The translations under genes and the position numbers were made by a program. 64,000 nt of DNA, taken from NCBI GenBank assembly GCA_021399445.1, contig JAJTUQ010000006.1:2232001-2296000 (forward strand). Reading direction: 5' to 3'. Source of the DNA: Xylogone sp. PMI_703 (Eukaryota > Ascomycota > Leotiomycetes). Numbering within the stretch: the first letter of the stretch is position 1; every line of letters begins with the position of its first letter. Under the pieces are notes generated by a model. That model worked only from the letters and a program-made list of their open reading frames with translations. It was not told where the DNA came from and did not search any database. Shown piece after piece: positions 45,427 through 56,063 of the stretch.

Positions 45427-46684
45427 ATGCTATCTCGCAGCTCCGCACGGTCGGCCCAGGTTTGTTCCTTCTACTGAGAGATTCCAATGGCATGACATCA
45501 TCGCTAACCAGCAGACTCTTATCAGATCCTTCTGCGGTCTTCACAAGCTTCATGCCCAGCCTCCACTCGAGCATTTGCAACCGTCCAGAGCGATATTTTC
45601 AAGCCAACTAAATATGGCGGCAAATACACTGTAACTTTGATCCCTGGTGACGGTATTGGTGCTGAGGTGGCCGAATCAGTCAAGACTATCTTCAAGGCAG
45701 ACAATGTCCCAGTTGAGTGGGAACAAATCAATGTCTCTGGTGTGGAAACTGGCCGTAAGGATTCTGAGGAGCTCTTCAGGGAGTCAATTGCCTCATTGAA
45801 GAGAAACAAGTTGGGATTGAAGGGTATTCTACACACGCCAATCGAGAGATCTGGCCACCAATCTTTCAATGTCGCTCTGCGCCAAGAGCTTGACATCTAC
45901 GCCTCCATCGTCCTCATTAAGAACATCCCTGGCTACCAGACCCGCCACAACAACGTTGACTTATGCATTATTCGAGAGAACACCGAGGGTGAATATTCTG
46001 GTCTCGAGCACCAGTCCGTTCCAGGCGTTGTCGAGTCGCTGAAGATTATTACCCGTGCTAAGTCGGAGCGTATTGCTAAGTTTGCCTTTGCCTTTGCATT
46101 GGCCAACAACCGCAAGAAGGTTACTTGTATCCACAAAGCCAACATCATGAAGCTTGCAGATGGACTTTTCCGAAACACTTTCAATACTGTTGCCAAGGAT
46201 TATCCTACTCTGGAGACCAACGACATGATTGTTGATAACGCTTCTATGCAGTGCGTCTCGCGGCCACAGCAATTCGATGTTATGGTCATGCCCAATCTTT
46301 ACGGAGGTATTCTATCCAACATTGGTGCGGCTCTTGTTGGTGGACCAGGTATCGTCCCAGGTTGCAACATGGGTCGTGACGTTGCAGTGTTCGAGCCAGG
46401 ATGCCGTCATGTGGGACTTGATATCAAGGGCAAGGATCAGGCCAACCCCACAGCCATGATCCTCTCTGGCTCTATGCTCCTCAGACATCTTGGTCTCGAT
46501 GACCATGCCAACCGCATCTCCAAGGCTGTTTATGATGTCATTGCTGAAGGGTGCGTATTTCTTCCCCCACAACTTTTATAGCTAATGACAATGCTAATTA
46601 TTCTACAGCAAGGTGAGAACTCGTGATATGGGAGGTTCCAACAGCACCCACGAGTTCACCCGAGCAGTTTTGGATAAGATGTAG
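45427..46684 (+). CDS. IDH1: Isocitrate dehydrogenase [NAD+] subunit 1, mitochondrial
   Basis: Regulatory-type subunit of the NAD-dependent TCA-cycle enzyme that makes 2-oxoglutarate. Three exons: 45427-45459, 45526-46550 and 46609-46684, 377 residues. The short first exon (MLSRSSARSAQ) plus LRSSQASCPASTRAFAT forms a basic presequence. The mature protein starts near KYTVTLIPGDGIGAEV. Core motifs are RHNNVDLCIIRENTEGEYSGLE, VTCIHKANIMKLADGLF, IVDNASMQCVSRPQQFDVMVMPNLYG and GSMLLRHLGLDDHA. The last exon encodes KVRTRDMGGSNSTHEFTRAVLDKM. The Idh1 subunit (rather than Idh2) is chosen from the KIDVMVMPNLYGGILSNIGAA-like pattern with Met/Gln replacements at the catalytic region; this distinction is moderately sure. 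Confidence 0.92.
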
Positions 46685-47410
46685 GTAGACCCAGTGGGGA
46701 AGCAACGGCGGCGACAGCGGCGACAGTCGGTTGTACAAAGGAAATATAGATCATGTTTGGTGTGTACACTAGTGCGCAGTCCGGTATCAGGTGCATTTTT
46801 ACATTTGGACGCATTCTCTTTTGTTTCGTTTGTGAACAGGAGCCGGTGACTGCAATGGGAGTTACATGTAGAGCCAATTACTGCGACTATTTTCTGCAAT
46901 CCAGTCAAACCCCAGTTAAAGCATCATGGTCAGTCGTACAGGAGGCCGCATTGTGCGATTCCCATGGGAGCTGAAGTGTAACATGAAGTAGGGAGAGCAA
47001 TATGCAAACATGCAAACTTAAGCGTACATGCACTCAGCCTAATTGAAGCTGCACACTGTGTATGTTCAGCTGCCTGCGAGAATCGCAGCGCCTATAGATT
47101 TCGCCCCCTTACAGTTAATAATCGATCGACCTAGCCCAAGAAAGGCAGCTCAATAAGCTTCTATAGTCACTTAACACTTACAATAGGTGCTCTTGCATAA
47201 GTCAAACATCTCTCGGTTTCTTCATACTGGCCTGCTTGTTTGCTTGAGTGTTTGACCCTCGATCCAGTGCTGCATTTGAGAGGATACTAGTTCGATATTG
47301 AGGGATTTACTACGAGACAAAGAAATTATATATACTTTCTGCAAGCAACCGAAGCCCTGTATTTATTGGCGCGCAAACAACTGACTAGGCCGAGAAAGTA
47401 ATAACTAACG
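46685..47410. other. Intergenic, IDH1 3' side
   Basis: No supported gene. Short ORFs at 46603-46974 in several frames are shadows. CGGCGGCGACAGCGGCGACAG at 46707-46727 is a small GC-rich repeat just after the IDH1 stop. Confidence 0.4.
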
Positions 47411-47595
47411 TAATCCCCGGTAGGTCGGAAGTGCTCTAGGTGTGGAATAGTAAGTCATAAGATAAATCAGAGCTCTAATCCAGCCGATAATTAGATAGGC
47501 TGTCATATAGTTGTTTGTGGTTGAATATTTGGTGTTTGTACGCTCAGGTGGTGGGGAAGGGATCGGTGTCCGACCTACCGACCTACCGGGAGTTA
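47411..47595. mobile_element. MITE-like element, 185 bp, TA-flanked terminal inverted repeats
   Basis: Ends: left TAATCCCCGGTAGGTCGG (47411-47428) and right, reverse-complemented, TAACTCCCGGTAGGTCGG (47578-47595); 16 of 18 positions agree. Both ends begin with TA, the target duplication of Tc1/mariner elements. The right end also carries a second GACCTACCG unit (47572-47580). The interior has no coding potential. I infer a non-autonomous DNA transposon. Confidence 0.65.
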
Positions 47596-48025
47596 GTGAA
47601 GGTAAGTGCTGAGTGATGCTCAGTCCGCCACCGGAAGCAGGGCGTCCAGCCAGTCCTCCAATCCCTCCATTCAAGAATGCGACAAACGTCAGCTTGGGGT
47701 GCGTTTGGGCCCTGGGCGAGCTCTTCGGTAACCTTATCCGTGCGTGGAAGGCCCAAGGTTCCAAATCCGCCCCCTGGCTAGATCTCTCCCCCAGCCTTAA
47801 CTACCCCTAGTCCGGACAAGTGCCGCTGTCGTCTCGTCTCGTCGCGGTTGAGTCCTGGTCTCCTGGGAAATTTGGTGCACTGCCCACTTGGGAAATGCCC
47901 TATTGCAAGAAAATGGGGAACTCCCCATCCCCTCGACTTCTTCCCTAATAATCATTTTCCCTCCACTCTCTCATATCGCTGTGTCTACGGAGGAGAAGAA
48001 GGAGAGAGACTATGTCCACTGTGCA
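47596..48025. other. Mevalonate kinase promoter and leader
   Basis: GC-rich, CT-rich near 47920-47990. An in-frame ATG at 47888 would extend the kinase by 46 residues of no conserved character. Confidence 0.4.
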
Positions 48026-49717
48026 ATGACCATTACTTCTACACTCCCGTCCCTCACTGTTCAACCACTCACGTCTAGTGCCCGCTCGTGCTCAAGCTCC
48101 AGCAACGCTTCTTTCGACTTTGCGACACCCACGACTACCAGCCCACTTGATTCTCCCGTCCTCGATATGGCCCAGCGGAATGGTGTCCATGACGGCCTAA
48201 ATGGCACGTCCAGTCAAGTTAATGGTGTAACCAAGGGCCTGAAGAAATTACATGTCGAGAGGAAGCAGTCGTCCCCCTTAATGCCCGCGTTCATGGTCTC
48301 GGCTCCAGGAAAGCTTATTGTCTTTGGAGAGCATGCTGTGGTCCACGGAAAGGTTCGTTGCGGTACATCCATCCGGCAGGAAAAAAAAGGGGGTGGGTTA
48401 TAGTTCTAGAAAGCTTACGACTTTGTCTCCCTATTTTAGAAATCTGTCGCTGCGTCCATATCCCTGAGATCATACCTCCTCGTCACTGCTCTGTCGAAAT
48501 CGAGACGAACGATTTCCCTGCGATTCCCCGACATAAACTTATCTCACACATGGAATATCGACGATCTTCCTTGGGCAGCATTCTCGGCGCCGGGCAAGAA
48601 GAAGTATTACTATGACCTTGTCACGGCTCTCGATCCTGAGCTTCTGGCGGCGATGAAGCCACACCTGGCCGATGTCTCCAAGGACCAGCCCGATGATATT
48701 CGCAAAGTTCACCACAACTCCGCAGGTGCCTTTCTGTATCTGTTGCTGTCCCTGGGCTCGCAGTCATTCCCAGGATGTCTATATACCCTAAGATCAACCT
48801 TACCAATCGGTGCTGGACTGGGTAGCAGTGCTTCAATATCTGTTTGCATGGCGTCCGCACTACTCTTGCAGATTCGCACGCTTTCCGGTCCACATCCAGA
48901 TCAACCTTCTGAAGAAGCGCGGCTTCAGGTCGAGCGTATCAATCGATGGGCATTCGTGAGCGAGATGTGCATTCATGGGAATCCTTCAGGCATAGACAAT
49001 ACGGTTGCTACCCAGGGCAAGGGTGTAGTGTTCCAGAGGCCGGATTACACAAAGCCACCTCAGGTGAAGCCCCTGTGGGATTTCCCAGAACTACCACTTT
49101 TACTAGTTGATACGAGAGTACCGAAATCTACTGCAGCTGAGGTTGCGAAAGTAGGACGCCTGAAGAAGACTCTTCCAGAGATTACAGATCCAATATTGAA
49201 TGCAATTGACAAAATTTCTGAATCGGCTGGAGAGTTGATCACAGATGAGGATTTTGACCCCACCGATTTTGCATCTGTTGAGAGCCTAGGAAAACTCATG
49301 ACCATTAACCATGGTCTTCTTGTGGCTCTAGGTGTGTCACATCCACGGCTAGAACGGATACGAGAATTGGTAGATCACGAAGGCATTGGCTGGACTAAGC
49401 TGACCGGTGCTGGCGGTGGTGGATGTGCCATCACACTTCTCAAGCCAGGAGTCTCAGAGGAGAAAATGGAGCGGCTATACAGGACATTGGATTCGGAGAA
49501 CTACGGGAGATTTAAAGTCACCCTGGGATGCGATGGTATTGGTGTTCTGTGGCCGGCTGTGATCAAAAATGGTGGTGAAGAAGATGACGAGGGCGGACAG
49601 GAGATTGATCAAGAGAAGTTTCTAAATGCTGATGGTATAGAAGGCGTTGAGGAGTTGGTTGGAGTGAGCGGAGAAGGGGATAGGGACACATGGAAGTTCT
49701 GGCGAGTAGAAAGCTAG
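48026..49717 (+). CDS. ERG12: Mevalonate kinase
   Basis: GHMP-family kinase making 5-phosphomevalonate in the isoprenoid/ergosterol pathway; cytosolic or peroxisomal. Two exons: 48026-48352 and 48440-49717, with an 87-nt intron, 534 residues from the first listed ATG or 487 from the ATG at 48167 (MAQRNGVHD), which is an equally likely start since the first 47 residues are Ser/Thr-rich and unconserved. The N-terminal motif is FMVSAPGKLIVFGEHAVVHGK, directly before the intron. The ATP loop is LPIGAGLGSSASISVCMA. The active site shows EMCIHGNPSGIDNTVAT, and the C-terminal GHMP motif is KLTGAGGGGCAITLL. An acidic insertion lies near the C-terminus (GGEEDDEGGQEID). The neighbouring downstream gene encodes a prenyltransferase subunit. 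Confidence 0.95.
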
Positions 49718-50661
49718 TCTGCTACTCAAAAAACACATCTAAAACCATGCATGAAAAAAAGAAAAGCTCGAACCGCAGTTTGGAGTCCGGAGTCTGCAGA
49801 TCTTGTGTACGGAATCATCAACTCCTGAGGTCTGTCCGGAGCCACTGCTTGTATATAGTCACTCTACATAAATTCTTGCGCTTAAATGGGAAGGGGCCAA
49901 TAATGGAGGAATATTTGGGGGGCAAAACAAAGGATGGACTTTCCCTACTATTTTAGCTTAGTCACTTTGCTGCAAGTTATTAATCACTAATATTGTTGCG
50001 AGTCCTTGCTCTTTGTTTTTCTTAGATACTCGTTGCTATTGTCCGATATGTGCCAAGACGGCGAGGCTGTGAGATCTACGGTATCAACCTTCAGCCTTTT
50101 GTCATATGATCCCTCCAATTAGAAAGAATCTGCCCTCTACATTGAGATTCCAGGTACAAACTGTATTATATTGATAATAGCAGTAGGTTGATATATTTGC
50201 GAATTAAATTCCTTCTTTTAGTGTAGATTTCTTTTATCAATTTGCATTCTTCAGCTAACCTTTTATCAACAAACCCCGCTTCGCAAGTCCACCCATGGTC
50301 AGCCTCGCGCCCACGCCTCTTGAGAACACGATAGGGTGCAGGTGATGAGAACTATACCGCCAACCACAGACGTAACTACACCTCAAATACAGACACAGGC
50401 ATTTGGTCGGTATTAACTTGAAATTTAGAAGCAGTAGTAGGATTCGAAAAATCTATTACTACCCTACTTGACTGCCACCCCGAGGTCTTAGAAAGATCCG
50501 AGCATTATAACGATCCTTGGCACTGGTTGCAGCTATTAGATATACACCGGGAAAACTGTGCTCAGTTAAAGAGGAACTCGACTCCCGGCCCAGGTGGTTC
50601 CAAAAGCTTAATCTCACAGTCTATAAGTACGGAGAAACATTAGCGACAGCCAGGATAGACA
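49718..50661. other. Intergenic between ERG12 and RAM2
   Basis: 944 bases, AT-rich around 50150-50270. No supported gene or repeat. Confidence 0.4.
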
Positions 50662-51716
50662 ATGGGCAGGTATGAATCCGATCCCCTATGGGAGGATGTA
50701 GTGCCCATCCCTCAAGATGATGGAGAGGGAGCTTTAGCTGCAATAGCCTATTCTGATGAATATGCAGAAGGTAGGGCCATTTATGATACTCCTGGCTTCC
50801 ATATCTCTTTCACGGCTAACATGAAAAAGCAATGGGATACCTCCGAGCCGTGATGGCCTCAGGAGAGCACTCAAAACGGGTAATGGACCTGACAGAGCAC
50901 ATTATATCCATGAACGCTGCACATTATACAGTCTGGCTATATCGAGCCTCCACACTCTTCGCCCTGAAGATGCCGATCACCGAGGAGCTTGAATGGATGA
51001 ACGAAGTAGCGCTTGAGAACCAAAAGAACTACCAAATCTGGCATCACCGCCAGACACTCATTGATTACATATACCCCAGCATAGCTTCATCTCCATCCGA
51101 GATCGAAGCTCTGAGAAAATCAGAAGTCGCCTTCATGACCGAGATGTTTGACGAGGATTCCAAGAACTACCACGTCTGGAGTTACAGGCAGTACCTCGTG
51201 CGAAAACTGAACATGTTCGACGAAGAGGAGCTCAAATCAATCGAGCTGCTTTTACGGAAAGATGTCAGGAACAACAGTGCTTGGTCTCAGCGCTTCTTCC
51301 TCGTCTTCTCGGATCCTTCATATAGCACACCGGGCAGCAAGCCCGTGGAACATGATCCTAAAGTTCCAAAGGAAATTATAGACCGAGAGATTGAGTTTGC
51401 GAAGGCCGCAACGTATGAAGCACCACAGAATCCAAGTCCTTGGAACTATTTGAAAGGGGTATTAAAGAAAGGTGGAAGGAAGCTAAGTACTGTGGAGCAA
51501 TTTGCAAGTGAGTTTGTGAAGCTACCGCAGGAGGGTGATGAAGATGTGAAGAGCAGTCATGCGTTGGATCTGCTGGCTGATATCTGGGCTGAGGAGGGAA
51601 GGGCTGAGCAGGCGGATACGGCATTGAGGCTGTTGGGGGACAAGTATGATGGGATTAGGAAGAATTACTGGGATTGGAGAAGGGGTCTGTTGAAAGAAGG
51701 GAAGGTTACGGCTTAG
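50662..51716 (+). CDS. RAM2: Protein farnesyltransferase/geranylgeranyltransferase I alpha subunit
   Basis: Shared alpha subunit of the two CaaX prenyltransferases, which attach farnesyl or geranylgeranyl groups to Ras/Rho proteins and a-factor-type pheromones. Two exons: 50662-50770 and 50830-51716, with a 59-nt intron (GGCTAAC branch, AAAAAG acceptor), 331 residues. The splice restores SDEYAEAMGYLRAVMASGE. Five PFTA-type repeats are visible: HYTVWLYRASTLF, NYQIWHHRQTLID, NYHVWSYRQYLVRK, NNSAWSQRFFLVF and NPSPWNYLKGVL. The C-terminus (YDGIRKNYWDWRRGLL) is typical. Confidence 0.95.
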
Positions 51717-52084
51717 GATGGGATACTTTCATCAACGAGTATGACCAATACAAATCAACATGAAATAAAAAATCGATATGCAAATCCTGGTATTGAAGAT
51801 GACCATGCTTGTAGAAGTGGTTGGGTGGGATGTATATGGCATCACGTGCTTACGTGCCCCTCTCGTGGCTGCCTCCATCCCATGCGAAAGACTGGACGCG
51901 TCTGCCTGGACTTGATCTATTGATTGATTTTAACAAGCAAACATGTGATTCTCTACATAACACAATTAAGACCTTCTCACGATAGAGCTCTGTATAAATC
52001 AAGGCCACTCTTTTCTGTTGCCAATTCATTAATGCTTGCTGGTCAATTTCTCTCAGATATTACGTCATACCAAGTCTGAAGATA
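51717..52084. other. RAM2 3' region and LIG4 promoter
   Basis: 368 bases, no distinct feature beyond AT-rich sequence around 51950-52010. Confidence 0.35.
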
Positions 52085-55000
52085 ATGGCGAATAGAAGAA
52101 ATAGCAAGACTCCAAGTGCGGAGGCAATAGAGGAGGATGAGCGTCAATATGGAGGGCCAGAGAGTCAAGAAGAGCTAGATCAGAAGTAAGCCTGCCACCA
52201 TTCAGGTTTGTAGCTAGCAATGATACTAAGCTAGAATGGAAACAAAAGATACCCAAATCGTCCACATAATCATTCCCGAACATTGCCATTCCACGAGCTG
52301 TATATATCTCTCTTCAATCCTTTAAGTGAGAACAAGAAGCGCCCAACCGGCCCAACCGCAGCACGCGCGAAGCAAGGTCCCCATGGTCCCAAGAACCTAT
52401 CGCCGCATGAGATCCGGCGGAATATCATAGTGAAATTCATGACCAGGTGGCGCAATGAAGTTGGAGATGACTTCTACCCAGCACTACGGCTCATTATCCC
52501 TGAAAAGGATCGGGATCGGGCTATGTACGGGATGAAAGAAGCCACAATTGCTAAGGTACTGGTCAAGGTTCTTAAACTTGACAGGCACTCTGAGGATGCG
52601 ACTACGCTGCTCAAATGGAAGTTGCCTGGGACGACGGCGGCGAGTCGAGTAGCAGGTGACTTTGGAGGGAGATGCTACGAAGTCTTGTTAAAACGCCAAA
52701 TGAGATCGGACCCGGGGGATATGAGGATCGGAGAGGTTAATGAGCTTCTTGACAAGCTCTCGATGGCTCAGAAAGAGGATCAGCAGCAGCAGATATTCGA
52801 GACGTTCTATGGGAGAATGAATGCTACTGAAATGATGTGGCTTATTCGTATTATCCTCAGACAGATGAAGGTCGGGGCTACGGAGAAGACCTTTTTAGAA
52901 GTATGTAAAGAGATTTGTGTTTGTGAAAGTTTCTGAGCTAATTCTCTATACAGTTATGGCATCCTGATGGAGAAGCGCTGTTTAGTGTGTCCTCAAGTCT
53001 TCGTAGGGTCTGCTGGGAGCTGACAGACCCTTCCATACGTCTTGAAGGAGATGAAGCCGGGATCTCTCTGATGCAATGTTATCAGCCTCAGCTTGCGCAG
53101 TTTCAAATGCATTCATTCCAGAAGATGGTGAATAGCATGAGGCCAACGGAGGATGATCCTGAATTCTGGATTGAGGAGAAACTAGATGGTGAAAGAATGC
53201 AGCTCCATATGATCGAAGATGATGCAGTTCCCGGCGGTCGACGGGTTGCATTCTGGTCTCGTAAGGCCAAGGAGTACACATATTTATATGGTAACGGGTT
53301 CGAAGACGAGAATTCTGCGCTCACTAGGTTCATTAAAGATGCATTCAATCCCCAGGTTCGGAACATAATTCTAGATGGAGAAATGATCACCTGGGATCCA
53401 GAGGATGATATAATGGTTCCTTTTGGTACCCTGAAAACTGCAGCATTATCTGAACAGCGAAATCCCTATGAAAATGCTGGGCAACGGCCTTTATATCGAG
53501 TTTTTGACTGCTTATATCTCAATGACAAAGACATCACAAAGTTTACGCTAAGGGACAGACGAAAAGCGCTGGAGGCTAGTATCAAGAATATACACCGTCG
53601 TATTGAGATACATCACTATGAAAAAGCCACCGATGCATCTGCAATTGAACCCCTTCTAAAGAAAGTGGTCGCCGAGGCGTCTGAAGGTCTTGTGTTGAAG
53701 AACCCGAGGTCAATATACAGACTCAACAGTCGGAATGATGATTGGTTAAAGGTAAAGCCAGAGTATATGACTGAATTCGGAGAGTCTCTAGATGTGCTAG
53801 TTATTGGAGGGTACTATGGCTCAGGCCGTAGAGGCGGAGCACTGTCCAGTTTCTTATGTGGGTTAAAAGTCAGTCAAAATCACATTGCGAAAGGTATTCT
53901 TTGATTCTTATCATCACTCTTCTATCATCATTGTTAACATCACTCTATAGGTGCACATCCTTCAAAATGCTGGTCATTCCTCAAAGTTGGTGGAGGCTTT
54001 AGAGCCGAGGATTATGCTGCTGTTAGGCACCGTACAGAAGGCAAATGGATTGACTGGGATCCAAGGCATCCTCCTACACAGTACATTGAGCTTGCAGGTG
54101 GAGATTTACAGTACGAAAAGCCTGATGTATGGATTAAGCCCACTGATTCTGTCGTTCTCGAGGTCAAAGCCGCATCAGTTTCTGCTTCAGACCAGTTCCG
54201 AACCGGCTTCACCTTACGATTTCCACGTTTCAAACGATTGAGGTTGGATAAGAATTGGGAGACCGCCTTGGATCTTCAAGAATTCTTAGATCTCAAATCA
54301 AAAGTAGAAGCAGAAACCAAGGAAAAGGAGTTCCAGGTAGACACAAGACGCAGAGCGGCCAAGCGAGTGAAGAAAGAGATTGTTATCGCGGGAAATGAAG
54401 AGAAACTAGATACCCCATACCAAGGAACCCAAACACAAGTTTTTGAAGGCTTGAATTTCTGTGTTCTAACTGATATGACCCATCCCATGAAAAAGAGCAA
54501 GGCACAGATCGAACAGATGATCAAAGCTAACGGTGGGAACATCTTCCAAAGTGCTAATGCCAAGGACGACATGGTCGTAGTAGGAGAGAAGAAGGTAGTT
54601 AAAGCAGCCAGTATAATGAAGGCAGGGGCAAAAAATATCGTTAAGCCGGCCTGGATATTAGACGCAGTCCGACAAGCTGAGATAGATGGCATGGATCGCG
54701 GTCGATTGATCATTCCATTTGAACCCGCACACATGTTCCACACCACCGAAGAGTCTCGAGGAGAGATCGAGGGCAACGTAGATGAGTATGGAGATAGCTA
54801 TACAAGAGATGTGGATGCAGCTGAGTTGAAAAAGATCTTCGACAGCATGAACCTTATCAAGAAACAAAAGACCAAGAAATCATATTCCCATCGGGACTTC
54901 TTGGCCGAGATGGCAGAACATGGTGATGAGACCCTTGTTGGGATGGAAGGATGGCTTTTTAGGGGACTACACTTCTTTATCCCAGAGTCTTCATCTGAGG

Positions 55001-55245
55001 TGCAGGCTCAGATTATTCAGGATACCATTCGGTTTCAAGGCGGGGAAATATCGAGTCAATTGGACGATAGAACTGCCACTCATGTGATCCTTATGGACGA
55101 AAAGAATACTCAAAGTGCGAAGGATATTAGAAGTGAGCTATCCCAGCTGAAAGGAAAGATTCCACGGCTTGTTAGTAGGAAATGGGTGGAGGATTGTATA
55201 AAGGAAAAGACATTAGTAGACGAAGAGCCTTATGCGGTACGGTAA
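52085..55245 (+). CDS. LIG4: DNA ligase IV
   Basis: ATP-dependent ligase of non-homologous end joining, working with the XRCC4/Lif1 partner in the nucleus. Four exons: 52085-52185, 52249-52900, 52954-53893 and 53951-55245, 995 residues, the family length. The exon 1/2 join gives EELDQKYPNRPHNHSRTLPF; its acceptor is a weak AAAAG. The active-site motif EKLDGERM has the adenylated Lys near residue 327; ILDGEMITW and EGLVLKNPRS are later nucleotidyltransferase motifs, with VKPEYM following. The OB-fold contains CWSFLKVGGGF. Two BRCT domains end the protein: FEGLNFCVLTD to KPAWILDAVRQ (about 725-820) and LFRGLHFFIPES to LVSRKWVEDCIKEK (about 890-985). The region between them is where Xrcc4-type partners bind. 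Confidence 0.96.
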
Positions 55246-56063
55246 TGGGTATATACTATATGATGAAATGAGGATAAAGTCTTTGGAGAGTGCCTCCTTG
55301 GATCACCAGGCAGCCAACAGTGGTAAATACAGATCTCCTTCGTCTCCATCTCGCTTCCTCTGAATATTAAATTTCGAAGGAATCATAATTCTAAAAAAAA
55401 ATACTAGGAAAGACAAGTCAAAGAAAAAAAGAAAAAGAAAAGACTTCAGTAGTAAAAAACAGCAAAACCTCAGGTCAAACCCTGCTGCAGTCAGGGAGAG
55501 ACCTCTAGGGAAAACCAGACGAACTGAGTTTTTCGATCAGCAGGGTCACATATCTAGTCCAAAGGCAGGAATGGTATTGGATGAACCACTTACCATTCGG
55601 CCAAGCTTCTAGATATGGACTCTGGGATACCAGTGCGTTGCTTAATCGAGGTTATATGTGACATGTTTCGTTCGACGAACATCGCTAGCGTGGATGAAGC
55701 TATACGGAGCGCTAGTGCCTAGCTGACAAAGAGTCCAGGCCATACAGTTATCTCTCACTGTACTGTGTATGCCCTGCATCTCTGCTCATTATTCCGAGGC
55801 TCGTTTCTCTGTTACAAGGTAGTTGCTTTACGCGGGATTATTGTGTTCTTGGCAAGAGGCTGTTTAGGAAAGGGGTGTTATACCATGACACTTTTATAAT
55901 CAGATTATAAGGAAACTGATATCACTAGACTAGATACTTTGCCAATATAAAGTTTGATTACAAGGTTGTGGAAGGTAATTCATTTTCATATAGTAAGCGT
56001 ATACAATCCGTTTTATTCGTCAAATCCCAGCCCTAAACTCCACAAAATGCATAGAACTATATC
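55246..56063. other. Convergent intergenic region with purine-rich tract
   Basis: Two 3' ends face each other across 818 bases. A long A/G tract lies at about 55390-55445 (runs of A broken by G). No gene. Confidence 0.45.
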
